From positions 1 through 64,000 of the forward strand of contig CAJTGE010000017.1 of the NCBI GenBank assembly GCA_910575795.1: a stretch of 64,000 bases of DNA. Reading direction: 5' to 3'. Each line of letters begins with the position of its first letter. The stretch's first letter is position 1. The notes under the pieces are model-generated. The model saw only the letters and a program-made list of their open reading frames with translations. It was not told the DNA's origin and ran no database searches. The translations under genes and the position numbers were made by a program. This DNA comes from Clostridiaceae bacterium. Its GTDB lineage: Bacteria > Bacillota > Clostridia > Lachnospirales > Lachnospiraceae. Below, in pieces: positions 35,301 to 42,873 of the stretch.

Positions 35301-38300
35301 GCGCGGCGCGCCGCGAGCTTGATGCGTATAACGATACAGACTGCGCGATCGAGCCGGCCACGGCAAATATCCTCTTTGAGCGGCAGGCGGCCCTGCATCC
35401 GGATAAGACGGCGGTGATCGCCTGCGGCGAACGCCTGACCTTCCGGGAGCTGAACGAGCGCGCGAACGCGATCGCGAACCGCCTGCTTGATATGGGCCTT
35501 TCCATGGAGCAGATGGTGGGCGTGATGCTGCCCAGAACCGTGGATGTGTACGCCGCAAGGCAGGGGATCATGAAGGCAGGCGGCGCGTTCCTCCCCATTG
35601 ACCCGGACTATCCGGACGAGCGGATCAGCTACATCCTGGAGGATTCCGGGGCGGAGTTTATCATTATGCCCCTGGAGATCCTGCGGGAGCGCGGGGAACT
35701 GGCAAAGAAGCTTTCAGCGCGCGTCCTGATCCTGGAGGAGCTTACGGCAGAGGGAGGAAACAGGGAAAATCCCGGCCTGGCTGTCCGGCCTGAACAGCTC
35801 TGCTACTGCATCTACACATCAGGCTCGACCGGAAAGCCAAAGGGCGTCATGATCGAGCACAGGAACCTTGTAAACTACGTAAACGACAACCCCCATAACG
35901 TGGAGGCGCAGACATACGTCTACAAAGCGACCGTCTCGCTGGCATTTGCGGCCATCACCTTTGACGTGTCCATTCTGGAGGAATGTATTCCGCTGTACCA
36001 CGGGATCACGGTCTGCATGGCGAATGAGGAGGAGATCCACAATCCGCTGGCGCTGTCCGCTCTGATCCTCGAAAACGGGGTGGATGTGATGACGTGTACG
36101 CCCTCGTTTTTGATCAACATTATTGATATGCCGGAGATGAGGAAGGCCCTGTCGCAGATCCGGGTGTTCAATGTGGGCGCGGAGGCATTCCCGGAAGCGC
36201 TGTACGGAAAAATCATGGCGCTGGGCACAAACGCGCTGGTATTCAACGGCTACGGCCCCACGGAGACCACGATCGGCTGCGCGTTCGACCTGGTGTCAGA
36301 CGAGCGGATCACCATTGGAAAGCCCATGGCAAACATCAAAATGGTCATGATTGACCGTTACAGGAATCTTCTGCCAGCCGGAGCGCCGGGCGAGCTTCTG
36401 ATTATCGGAGCCGGCGTGGGCCGCGGCTATGTGGGAAAACCGGAGATGACGGCCGACAAATTTATCACATTTGAGGGAAGGAGAGCGTACCGGAGCGGCG
36501 ATCTGGCGAAATGGAACCACCACGGGAAGATCGAATTCATGGGGCGCATGGATAACCAGGTCAAGCTGCGCGGCCTGCGCGTCGAGCTGGATGAGATTGA
36601 AAATGTCATCAACCAGTATCCGTCCGTGAAGTCAAGCGTCGTCCAGGTGAAGGAAAAAGACGCCAACCAGTTCCTGTGCGGCTATTTTGTGGCCGCGGAC
36701 GAGGTGGACAAAGCGGCCCTGACGGCTTTTATGCAGAAATACTTAACGCCGTACATGGTCCCGAGCGTCCTGATGCAGCTTCCGGAGTTTCCGCTCACAA
36801 ACAACGGCAAGGTCAACAAGCGGGCCCTTCCGGAGCCGGACTACACAAAGGAAAACAGGCGTTATGTCAAACCGGCGACAGAGCTGCAGCGCAGCCTGTG
36901 CGGGATCTTCGAGATGGCGCTGGGGACGGAGCCGATCGGCGTCGAGGACGATTTCTTTGAAAACGGAGGAACGTCCCTGTCGGCCTCCAAGGCGGCCATG
37001 AAGTGCATGAGCGCGGGGCTTCCGGTTTCGTATGCGGATCTGTTTGAATACAAGACGCCCCTGGCGCTGGAGCGCCATATCAACGAGCTGGAGGGAAAAA
37101 CCGCCGGCGCGGACGAAGCGCAGGCGGAGAGCGCGGGCCAGGGGCCGCTGGATGCGGTTTTAAGCCGCAACACCCTGGAATATGTGGACGCCATCCGGCC
37201 GGCCGCTTCCGGAAACGTGCTTCTGACAGGCGCAAACGGCTTTTTGGGCGCGCATATCCTGAAAACCATGCTCGACAGCGGCGATCAGACCATTTACTGC
37301 CTGCTGCGGAGAGGAAAAGCGGCCTCCCTGGAGGCAAGGCTCAAGAGCATGCTGGTATACTATTTCAGCAACCCGTATGAGGAGCTCTTCGGAGAGCGCA
37401 TCCGGCTGATCGAGGGGGATATCACGGACGCAGAAGCCATGGACGCGCTGGAGAAATACGATTTTGAGCGTGTGATCAACTGCGCGGCGTGCGTCAAGCA
37501 TTTCTCCGCGGACGATACGCTGGAGAGAGTAAATTACCAGGGCGTGCTGAACCTGATCCGCCTGTGCAGACGGATCGGGCGGGAGCTCGTGCAGATCTCC
37601 ACGGTCAGCGTGGCCGGAGAAAATGTGGGAGGAAAGTTCACGCCGGAGAAGAAGCTTCACGAGAATGAATTATACTTCGGGCAGAGCCTGACCAACAAAT
37701 ACATTGACACCAAATTCCGCGCGGAAAAAGCGGTTCTGGAAGCCGCGGCAGAGGGGATGAAGGGCCGGGTGATCCGCGTCGGCAACCTGATGAGCCGCCA
37801 CAGCGACGGAGAATTCCAGATCAACTCCGTCACCAACGGATTTATGCGCACCCTGCGCGGCTACGCGGCGCTCGGGAAATTCCCGGTGTCCATGCTGGAC
37901 ATGCCGGCCGAATTTTCGCCCATTGACTCCACAGCAAAAGCGATTGTAAAGCTTTCCTCAGCGCAGGGCGGCTTCACCGTCTTCCACGCGTACAGCAGCT
38001 ACCTGATTCAGATGGCGGACGTGATAGAGCAGATGAACGCCCTGGGGATGACGATTGAGACGGTCAGCGATGAGGAGTTCCAGGAAGCGCTCGCAAAAGC
38101 CCTGGGAGATGAGGAGAAAAACGAGCTGATCTCCGGCCTGATCGCCTATGCGTCAAGCGACAGGGAGAACCGATCGGCCTACATCGACGGGGACAACCAG
38201 TTTACCACAAAGGCGCTCTATCGTCTCGGGTTCAAATGGCCCATGCCGGACGGAACATACTTGAGGAACGCGCTGAAGGCGCTGGAGACGCTGGGCTTCT

Positions 38301-38317
38301 TTGACGGAAGGCTGTAG
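29363..38317 (+). CDS. Three-module NRPS ending in a thioester reductase (A-T-C-A-T-C-A-T-R)
   Basis: The protein has 2984 residues from the ATG at 29363 behind AAAAGGAGGAACCCAC. Domains: A1 about 10-480 (YTSGSTGRPKG at 142), T1 (LGGDS, Ser about 515), C1 567-985 (HHLIFDG at 689), A2 998-1480 (YTSGSTGTPKG about 1145), T2 (GLTSIG, Ser about 1525), C2 1576-1970 (HHIISDG at 1695), A3 2002-2480 (YTSGSTGKPKG about 2150), T3 (GGTSLS, Ser about 2537) and R 2610-2980 (LTGANGFLGAHI, then YIDTK about 2780). Both C domains keep HHxxxDG. A2 (GFDANMMDM) and A3 (TFDVSILEE) have the Asp that binds the substrate amino group; A1 has AFVVLVLEY instead, so its substrate may lack an alpha-amine. Reductive release gives an aldehyde or alcohol. 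Related gut clostridial NRPSs are known to make dipeptide aldehydes that cyclise to pyrazinones. The exact product is unknown. Confidence 0.95.
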   Translation: MNFLQQFQTIVRQHPDRPALIDCDGQRSTTYGQLADLSARIASKLLRSAAQPDGGCLDSLSGRAVLVCMDRRMEYIAAEIGILMAGGAFVPVLPEYPAERLDYIEKDCQAAARIDTDWLSDIEGYEPAAAREIPDDGRAMLIYTSGSTGRPKGIIHTMAGLSEGVRRNRLGFHVDENDVMGAMVSMAFVVLVLEYFSVLSCGGRAHILGDEARKDVRRIEDYFAREGITCAFISPQILKLFKNRGTALKRVATGSERVSRLCGDGYELYNFYGASETAAMAAYYRIEAPMENTPIGKPAEGLAFFVLDEEGKEVPDGEEGELCIRGILADSYLNMPEQSERTFIKQEDGSVLLHTGDVVKRLPDGNYLYVNRRDWMVKINGQRVETGEIEVQMSSAPGVENAVVKAFEDGNGQKYLCGYYVSEARTTPEQIRAFLKSSLPDYMVPRFFKRLESLPKNANGKLDRSVLLPPGISEYKAAYRKPADETERRICAGFEAVLGCGTVGADDDFFKLGGDSINVLKLSGRLEGLSLTPDMVLRGRTPAGIARLLKDAGESGYGKRAKNREEYRLTDSQMGVYLECVNDPEATMYNIPMCCELPPKLDRERFKEAVKRAIAGHPSFGVRIALKDGTPVMRVDPGYTEASVEERQTQDIEADKKRFVRPFSMEGEPLYRMAVYEGQGSAWFLFDVHHLIFDGTSVKVFLDEISQIYRGEAPKPEEISLLDQAVCEETIEETPRYQAARAYFQGKLAGEDPGEALIRDFRKKTVSAKSARLHMTLGEELSIMAVEQFVRQKGISENTLFLGAFSYALSKFNGGNKSLFCTVNNGRHAAGLLQSTGMFVRTLPVCASFDENAPIAGWLADFQSDFYELMGHDCISFAELAREYGIASDILFVYQADMLSGLALHGEQYPARPIPTGDVQANVSVMVMKSREGYEISLEYRTDLYREETARGLLSMLQKALLGLLSCETLGEISLTSDLDIQILERFNETDAPYDRTKTVIDAFREQAGRTPDRTAVVYTDRRYTYAQADEITDRLAAFIAGLGIGREQTVSVLIPRCEYMAIASIGVLKAGAAYQPLDPSYPKERLAFMMEDAGAALLIADESLLSLVPDYKGRILLTKDIPGLPEAECLPASPSPEDRFILLYTSGSTGTPKGCILEHGNIAAFCNWYRRYFGLSEESRIAAYASYGFDANMMDMYPALTLGAAVYIVDESIRLDLNALNAYFKETGITHAFMTTQIGRAFATSMENDTLRCLSMGGEALTPFEPKGETRYFNVYGPTECTILTTAYPITAFEEELPIGRAADNMKLYVLDSLGRRVPAGVPGELCIAGYQVSRGYLNRPEKTAEVYTDNPFCSQEGYGRLYHTGDIARFLPDGNIQFIGRRDGQVKIRGFRIELTEVEEIIRRFPGIRDATVAAFDEPSGGKYIAAYVVSDQTVDVEALNAFIEESKPPYMVPAVTMQIDAIPLNQNQKVNKRALPVPERRQEEIVPPEGETQNAVFDCVAEIIGHREFGVTTDIYRAGLTSIGAVKLNVLLANAFPGAVIRNKDLKEHNTVARLEQFLLSSGRGETYEIQGAYPLTQTQNGIFVECAANPGSTIYNIPFLFRLGEGVNLARLMQAIEETVEAHPYTKTMLYLDDQGDIWQKRNDELTFSVEIRDALRREELVRPYSLLGERLFRAELYDTPEGKYLFLEFHHIISDGESCGIFLRDVNRAYQGEAPERETFSGFEAALAEQNALKGPEYALAKKHYDAIFTGCDTDFLPAKDLRGDAPARGMYERAIRTDIGALKTFCADRKVTLNALFTAAFGFAAGRYVCKDEAVFTTIYNGRNDSRLARTAAMLVKTLPVYCQLDGEKEIGAYIRETGDQLMDSMNADLYSFAEISRAYGIRADIMFAFQGDNFQFDEIAGEKAERVDLALDTAKAPLSIDVLINGDAVVYQVEYRSDFYEERTAAGLVDSLHTVMEEFQVKRRLKEVCMVSGAARRELDAYNDTDCAIEPATANILFERQAALHPDKTAVIACGERLTFRELNERANAIANRLLDMGLSMEQMVGVMLPRTVDVYAARQGIMKAGGAFLPIDPDYPDERISYILEDSGAEFIIMPLEILRERGELAKKLSARVLILEELTAEGGNRENPGLAVRPEQLCYCIYTSGSTGKPKGVMIEHRNLVNYVNDNPHNVEAQTYVYKATVSLAFAAITFDVSILEECIPLYHGITVCMANEEEIHNPLALSALILENGVDVMTCTPSFLINIIDMPEMRKALSQIRVFNVGAEAFPEALYGKIMALGTNALVFNGYGPTETTIGCAFDLVSDERITIGKPMANIKMVMIDRYRNLLPAGAPGELLIIGAGVGRGYVGKPEMTADKFITFEGRRAYRSGDLAKWNHHGKIEFMGRMDNQVKLRGLRVELDEIENVINQYPSVKSSVVQVKEKDANQFLCGYFVAADEVDKAALTAFMQKYLTPYMVPSVLMQLPEFPLTNNGKVNKRALPEPDYTKENRRYVKPATELQRSLCGIFEMALGTEPIGVEDDFFENGGTSLSASKAAMKCMSAGLPVSYADLFEYKTPLALERHINELEGKTAGADEAQAESAGQGPLDAVLSRNTLEYVDAIRPAASGNVLLTGANGFLGAHILKTMLDSGDQTIYCLLRRGKAASLEARLKSMLVYYFSNPYEELFGERIRLIEGDITDAEAMDALEKYDFERVINCAACVKHFSADDTLERVNYQGVLNLIRLCRRIGRELVQISTVSVAGENVGGKFTPEKKLHENELYFGQSLTNKYIDTKFRAEKAVLEAAAEGMKGRVIRVGNLMSRHSDGEFQINSVTNGFMRTLRGYAALGKFPVSMLDMPAEFSPIDSTAKAIVKLSSAQGGFTVFHAYSSYLIQMADVIEQMNALGMTIETVSDEEFQEALAKALGDEEKNELISGLIAYASSDRENRSAYIDGDNQFTTKALYRLGFKWPMPDGTYLRNALKALETLGFFDGRL

Positions 38318-38433
38318 AAAGCGTGCGGATGATGCGGTGAAGGGCCGGCGGCGGCCGTTTTGGAGCATGGCATGGAACAGCGGCCATGCTCCGGGGCGCC
38401 GCGCAGAGGACGAAAACAGGATGGAGTCGATTT

Positions 38434-40194
38434 ATGGAACGAAACGCTTTTTTAATCAACAAAAAGATTCATCAGTATATTCTTCCGGGCGTGCTGATGA
38501 CGGTCGCCATGCAGCTCGGAAATGTCGTGGACGGCATGATCGTGGGAAATCTCCTCGGCCCGGAGGCCATGGCGGCCATCGAGATTTCCATGCCGGCGCT
38601 TCTGCTTTTGCAGATGCCGGCCATGATGCTGGCCATGGGGGGCTCTGCCGGGGCGGCGGTGCTTCTGGGAAAACGCAGTACAGAGGAAGCGGGCGGCGTA
38701 TTCAGCGCGTCCATTTTAGCGGGCCTTTTTATCTCCCTGCTTTTTGCGCTCCTCACCCCGGTCCTTCCCGGGCTCCTGGCGGGGGCGCTTTCCGGAAATG
38801 AAGCGCTGGCGGCTCTCGCAAGGCCGTATATCGCGGTCAATTTTGCCGGTATCCCCATTTTGACTACGGCGATTATATTCTGCTATTTTATGAATGCAGA
38901 CAACCATCCGCAGCTTGGGAGCGCGCTCTTTATCATTGCCAATGCGGTCAATCTGACTCTGGATGTGGTGTTTCTGCAGGTCTTTCACATGGGCATGGCG
39001 GGCAGCGCTCTTTCTACTGTTATCGGCTATCTGGCGGGTATGGCGACAGCCGTGTTCTATTTTCGTTCCAAAAACCGGATGCTGCGCCTGGCGAAGCCGG
39101 GTAAGGCGACGCTCTCCCTTGTGGGAACCGCCCTTAAGGCGGGGATTCCGAGCGCGGCTTTTACGCTGATGTCTGCCTTAAAATCTGTGATCATCAATTC
39201 AGCGATCGTGCGGCTTCTGGGAAATGATTCCATGGCCGTGTATTCGGTCTGCGCGAACGCGGTGCTGATCGCCGAGCTGTGCGTGGGAGGCATCATCGGG
39301 CTGATTCAGAATATTGCGGGTATTCTCTACGGGGAGCGGGACTATTACGGGATCCGGACGCTGTGCCGGAGAACGCTTGCCTACAGCTATCTGGCGATCG
39401 CAGTCCTGATCGCTTTGTTCCTCGCGGCCCCGCAGGCGATCGCAGGGCTGTTCGGCATTGCGCGGGGGGAGATGCTGTCTCTCACCAGGACGGCGCTGCG
39501 CATCTTTTGCCTGGGGTTCCCGTTCTATGTGTACAATAAGTTCCTGATGGCGTATTATCAGACCATCCTGCAGCCGATGCTGTCTACGGTGGTGACGGTA
39601 CTGCAGGGGTTTGCGGTGATCGTGCCGCTCAGCCTGCTCGGGATCGTTAAATGGGGCCTTCCGGGCGTCTGCGCTATGGCGGCTGTGAGCGAGGCGGTTA
39701 CGATCCTGCTCGCCACGGCTTTCCGCATCGCGGGACAGAAGAGGGGCCGCTTTGAGGACGGGGATGTGTATATGCTGCCATCGATCCGGGACGAGAAGTT
39801 TTTGGATGTTTCGATCCGCAATGATATGAAGGAGGTAATCGCGTTTCGCGAGAGGCTGTTCTTGTTTTGTGAAGAGAACGGCATCGCGGAGCGGGACGCC
39901 AGGCTGCTCGGGCTGGCGACAGAGGAGATCGCCGCGAATGTCGTGCAGTATGGGTACAGGGACGGGAAAAAGAATTACATGGATATCAGCTTTACGATTC
40001 AGGATGACAAATATATTCTGCGCATCCGGGATGACGGGGCGCCGTTTAATCCGGTGGAATATCAGACAGAAGAAGGAGAGGTGACGGTCGGGGGGATTGG
40101 AGTGATCCGGAAGATTATGTCGGATTTTCAGTATATGCGGGTGCTGAATATGAATAATACAGTGATTGAGCTGGGGATTGGGAGAAGAAAATAA
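38434..40194 (+). CDS. MATE transporter fused to an RsbW-like ATPase domain
   Basis: The protein has 586 residues from the ATG at 38434 (AGGATGGAG 8 nt upstream). Residues about 1-450 form a MATE exporter (LPGVLMTVAMQLGNVVDGMI; AGIPSAAFTLMSALKSVIIN) with some twelve helices. Residues about 455-586 form a GHKL/HATPase domain like anti-sigma kinases RsbW/SpoIIAB: N box EEIAANVVQYGYRDGK, G1 box LRIRDDGAPFNP, then GGIGV. MATE proteins normally lack such a domain. It follows the NRPS by 116 bp and is the obvious candidate exporter of its product, with the ATPase domain perhaps phosphorylating or binding a partner. Confidence 0.85.
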   Translation: MERNAFLINKKIHQYILPGVLMTVAMQLGNVVDGMIVGNLLGPEAMAAIEISMPALLLLQMPAMMLAMGGSAGAAVLLGKRSTEEAGGVFSASILAGLFISLLFALLTPVLPGLLAGALSGNEALAALARPYIAVNFAGIPILTTAIIFCYFMNADNHPQLGSALFIIANAVNLTLDVVFLQVFHMGMAGSALSTVIGYLAGMATAVFYFRSKNRMLRLAKPGKATLSLVGTALKAGIPSAAFTLMSALKSVIINSAIVRLLGNDSMAVYSVCANAVLIAELCVGGIIGLIQNIAGILYGERDYYGIRTLCRRTLAYSYLAIAVLIALFLAAPQAIAGLFGIARGEMLSLTRTALRIFCLGFPFYVYNKFLMAYYQTILQPMLSTVVTVLQGFAVIVPLSLLGIVKWGLPGVCAMAAVSEAVTILLATAFRIAGQKRGRFEDGDVYMLPSIRDEKFLDVSIRNDMKEVIAFRERLFLFCEENGIAERDARLLGLATEEIAANVVQYGYRDGKKNYMDISFTIQDDKYILRIRDDGAPFNPVEYQTEEGEVTVGGIGVIRKIMSDFQYMRVLNMNNTVIELGIGRRK

Positions 40195-40280
40195 ATTTTA
40201 TTTTCAGGGCATTCTTCAGGCGCGCTCTGGTGAAAGAGCCGTCTTCCTGACAAAATTTGTGACAAATAACGACGGACATA

Positions 40281-40309
40281 TGGACAAACATACAAATACC
40301 TGCTATACT
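40281..40309 (+). promoter_or_regulatory. Upstream promoter of the GGDEF/polysaccharide operon
   Basis: TGGACA (40281-40286) and an extended -10 TGCTATACT ending at 40309 are 17 nt apart. Confidence 0.55.
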
Positions 40310-40343
40310 TTGTATGCTGGAATGTGTCAAAAACTGTTAAGGG

Positions 40344-40373
40344 TTGACAGGTATTCCTGAAGCGAGGTACACT
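40344..40373 (+). promoter_or_regulatory. Second promoter of the GGDEF/polysaccharide operon
   Basis: Perfect TTGACA (40344-40349) and TACACT (40368-40373) are 18 nt apart. Transcription would begin at the tetranucleotide repeat 40379-40400. Confidence 0.6.
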
Positions 40374-40378
40374 ATTTT

Positions 40379-40400
40379 GACAGACAGACAGACAGACAGA
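40379..40400 (+). repeat. GACA tetranucleotide tract at the predicted transcription start
   Basis: Five and a half copies of GACA run from 40379 to 40400, 6 nt after the -10 box. Such tracts can change length by slippage; here this would alter the initial transcribed region and leader. Confidence 0.7.
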
Positions 40401-40446
40401 ATCACCTGTCTTTATTGGGGTGCGCTTTTTTAAATAGAATACCGAA

Positions 40447-40496
40447 CGCAGCAGTCCATTTTGCCTGAAAGGGTGGAATGGATCTGCTGCGTTTTT
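40447..40496 (+). terminator. Terminator or attenuator upstream of the GGDEF gene
   Basis: CGCAGCAGTCCATT (40447-40460) pairs with AATGGA-t-CTGCTGCG (40477-40491), followed by TTTTT. It ends 43 nt before the GGDEF start and downstream of both predicted promoters, so it would act as an attenuator for the operon as well as insulating it from the NRPS unit. Confidence 0.75.
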
Positions 40497-40539
40497 GTGT
40501 TAAATAAAATTATGGAGACTAAAAAACGGGGGAGGAAGG

Positions 40540-41115
40540 ATGAACGATTTTTTATTGATTGCGAAGAAATCAGGAAAGCTGTACAGTCAGGGGAAAAGGG
40601 GAATGCAGGGAGACAGGAAAGCTCTGGCCGACGCTTCTTTGGATCCGCTGACCGGGCTCCTGAACCAGAGGGCATTTAAGGAGTGCGCAGAGAAAGATAT
40701 GGAACAGAGCGGGAACCGCGCGGCAATCCTGCTTTTGGATTTCGATGATTTTCAGGAGATAAATGACAGATATGGACACTCTTTTGGGGATAGTTTTTTG
40801 GCAGAGGCAGCGCGCATTCTGAGGGCTGAGACGCGAATGAGCGACTTTGTCGGCAGAGTGGGCGGCGATGAATTTATCATCTATCTGCACGGCATACGCT
40901 ACAGGGGGTATGTCAAAAAGATTGCAAAACGGCTCTGGCGCAGAATGAAGCAGATACAGAAGATAGAAGGGAATAAAATACATGTTTCCTGCAGTATCGG
41001 GATTGTGATTGCGCCGGACGACGGGATCCGGTACGAAGATCTTGCGGATGAAGCAGGCAGACGCCTGTATCGTGTAAAGGAAGAGGGAAAGGATGGATTT
41101 TACATACATGGATAG
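40540..41115 (+). CDS. Diguanylate cyclase (GGDEF), soluble
   Basis: The protein has 191 residues behind GGGGGAGGAAGG. A single GGDEF domain starts at DPLTGLLNQRAF (about residue 34). The catalytic VGGDEFIIYL is intact, and RMSD five residues before GGDEF is a canonical inhibitory I-site, so both synthesis of c-di-GMP and product inhibition are expected. It has no membrane segment or sensor domain, only a 30-residue basic N-terminus. It is the first gene of the polysaccharide operon, 36 bp ahead of the MotA-EAL gene, and probably supplies the signal read by that protein. Confidence 0.92.
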   Translation: MNDFLLIAKKSGKLYSQGKRGMQGDRKALADASLDPLTGLLNQRAFKECAEKDMEQSGNRAAILLLDFDDFQEINDRYGHSFGDSFLAEAARILRAETRMSDFVGRVGGDEFIIYLHGIRYRGYVKKIAKRLWRRMKQIQKIEGNKIHVSCSIGIVIAPDDGIRYEDLADEAGRRLYRVKEEGKDGFYIHG

Positions 41116-41151
41116 GGCGGGGCTGGCCGGACACGGGAAGGATGTCAGAAT

Positions 41152-42804
41152 ATGAAGCGTTTTTATTATTTACTTGCAGTGATCATCCTGATGTGCGGAG
41201 GCGCGCTGACAGCGTTTGCTCCGGATACGCTTTCCATGATGATCGTTGCTTTCATGTGCTTGGTGGCGGCTGGTGGGATGTGCTGGGGGATATTCCCGGT
41301 GATCCGCTTTGCCATTGGCCTGGAAAACGGTCAGAAAAGCGTCCGGCGGGCGGGGGAGGTGCAGACCGATTCCCCGTGGCTGGCGGTTTCGCAGCAGGAG
41401 AAGTTTTTCCTGCAGAAAGCGCTGGACGGGCTCTTTCTGGAATACCGGGATAAGGTTCAGAACCAGAAGGAGTCAGGGCAGATCTTAAGCGACATCGAGG
41501 AGTACATCAATGAGGACATTTTAGGGCTTATGAGCTGGCGCAGCGTGGTTATGCAGATACCGGGCATCATGACCGGCATCGGTATCCTTGGAACCTTTGT
41601 GGGCCTGATACTGGGAATCCGCGAGATCGGGTTTGGAACCGTGGAGGCGGCCCTCTCAAGCGTCCAGCAGATTCTGGCCGGGATTGATACTGCGTTCTAT
41701 ACGTCTATTGTCGGCGTGATTTTGTCCATCCTGTTCAATATTTTCTATAATGTTCTTTACAATGTGATGAACCGGGAGCTGGGGATATTTGTGATGGGCT
41801 TCCACAGGTATGTGATCCCAACGGTGGAGGAGCAGAAACGATACCGGGAATACAGGGAGGCGCGCCAGGTCATAGAGCTCTTGAGCCGGATTCCGAAGAA
41901 TAAGGGATTTTCCCTGTCCAATACCCGGAATCAGGCTTACCCGGAAGGGGGCGGGGGAGAAAATGAACAGATCCTGATGCCCCAGATTCTGGATGGGCTA
42001 AAAAACAGCGAATTTATCTTTTATCTGCAGCCCAGATATGAGCTGAAAAGCCGGAAAATCATCGGGGCAGAGGCATTGGTGCGGTGGAAGCATAAGACGC
42101 TGGGGATTCTGTCGCCGTCGGTGTTTATCCCTGTGCTGGAAAATAACGGATACATCACAAAGCTGGATCAGTACATATGGGAAGAAGTATGCAGGATGAT
42201 CCGCCAGTGGATTGACAGCGGGATCCGCCCGCTGCCTGTCTCGGTCAATGTCACGAAGACCGATATTCTGGCTATCAATGTGACTGGATTTTTTTCCGGG
42301 CTTCTGGAGAAATACCGGATTCCGCCCCGTTATCTGGAGATCGATATCGCTGAGAATGCCTATCTTCAGACGCATGGCGCGGCTTTTGAGGTGGAAAGCA
42401 GCCTGCAGCAGAAGGGCTTTCGCGTAATCGTGGATGGTTTTCGCGGCGACTATCTGTCGCTGGAGACAGTGGGGCGGATCAACGCCAGCGGGCTTAAGCT
42501 GGATTTGCGCTACTTTGATGTGAACAGCCAGACGGAAACTCTGGCCGGCGTTTTTGAACAGGCCAGAAAGCTCAATCTGACTGTGACAGCAGAGGGAATC
42601 GAGAACATGGAGCAATTGATTGCGCTCAGAAAATGCGGCTGCTCAGAGGGACAGGGATTCTATTTTTCAAAGCCTATGGAAGCAGACGAATTTGTAAACC
42701 AGATGAGCGCCAAGCCGGAACATACGGAGACACAGCGCAGCGTCCGCAGTAAAAAGCCCTTTGCAGCAGGGCGTCTGCGGGGCCGCGGGCGCGTTCAGAA
42801 GTGA
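41152..42804 (+). CDS. MotA/TolQ/ExbB-like channel fused to a degenerate EAL domain
   Basis: The protein has 550 residues. Helices at about 6-22 and 30-50 are followed by a cytosolic stretch, then a MotA/TolQ/ExbB core at 127-215 (PGIMTGIGILGTFVGLILGI; GIDTAFYTSIVGVILSILFN). An EAL domain covers about 275-515: EAL at 307-309, Asn366 in SVNVT, Glu401 in IDIAEN, Lys449 in LKLD, Glu481 in AEGIEN. The usual DDFG is VDGF (427-430), so the second metal-binding Asp is Gly. The domain thus probably binds c-di-GMP without efficient hydrolysis. Coupling of an ion-driven stator-type channel to a c-di-GMP receptor is unusual. Its partner is the MotB-like product of the next gene. Confidence 0.88.
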   Translation: MKRFYYLLAVIILMCGGALTAFAPDTLSMMIVAFMCLVAAGGMCWGIFPVIRFAIGLENGQKSVRRAGEVQTDSPWLAVSQQEKFFLQKALDGLFLEYRDKVQNQKESGQILSDIEEYINEDILGLMSWRSVVMQIPGIMTGIGILGTFVGLILGIREIGFGTVEAALSSVQQILAGIDTAFYTSIVGVILSILFNIFYNVLYNVMNRELGIFVMGFHRYVIPTVEEQKRYREYREARQVIELLSRIPKNKGFSLSNTRNQAYPEGGGGENEQILMPQILDGLKNSEFIFYLQPRYELKSRKIIGAEALVRWKHKTLGILSPSVFIPVLENNGYITKLDQYIWEEVCRMIRQWIDSGIRPLPVSVNVTKTDILAINVTGFFSGLLEKYRIPPRYLEIDIAENAYLQTHGAAFEVESSLQQKGFRVIVDGFRGDYLSLETVGRINASGLKLDLRYFDVNSQTETLAGVFEQARKLNLTVTAEGIENMEQLIALRKCGCSEGQGFYFSKPMEADEFVNQMSAKPEHTETQRSVRSKKPFAAGRLRGRGRVQK

Positions 42805-42873
42805 TGGTTATGCAGGAGACGCCTGCTTTTTTGCAGGCTGTGAACCGCGGCAGATAAGGGGGAGGACAGGGCG

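Noticed and set aside
40379..40400. GACA tract as a CRISPR remnant
   Set aside because: Four-base units without spacers; it is a simple sequence repeat.
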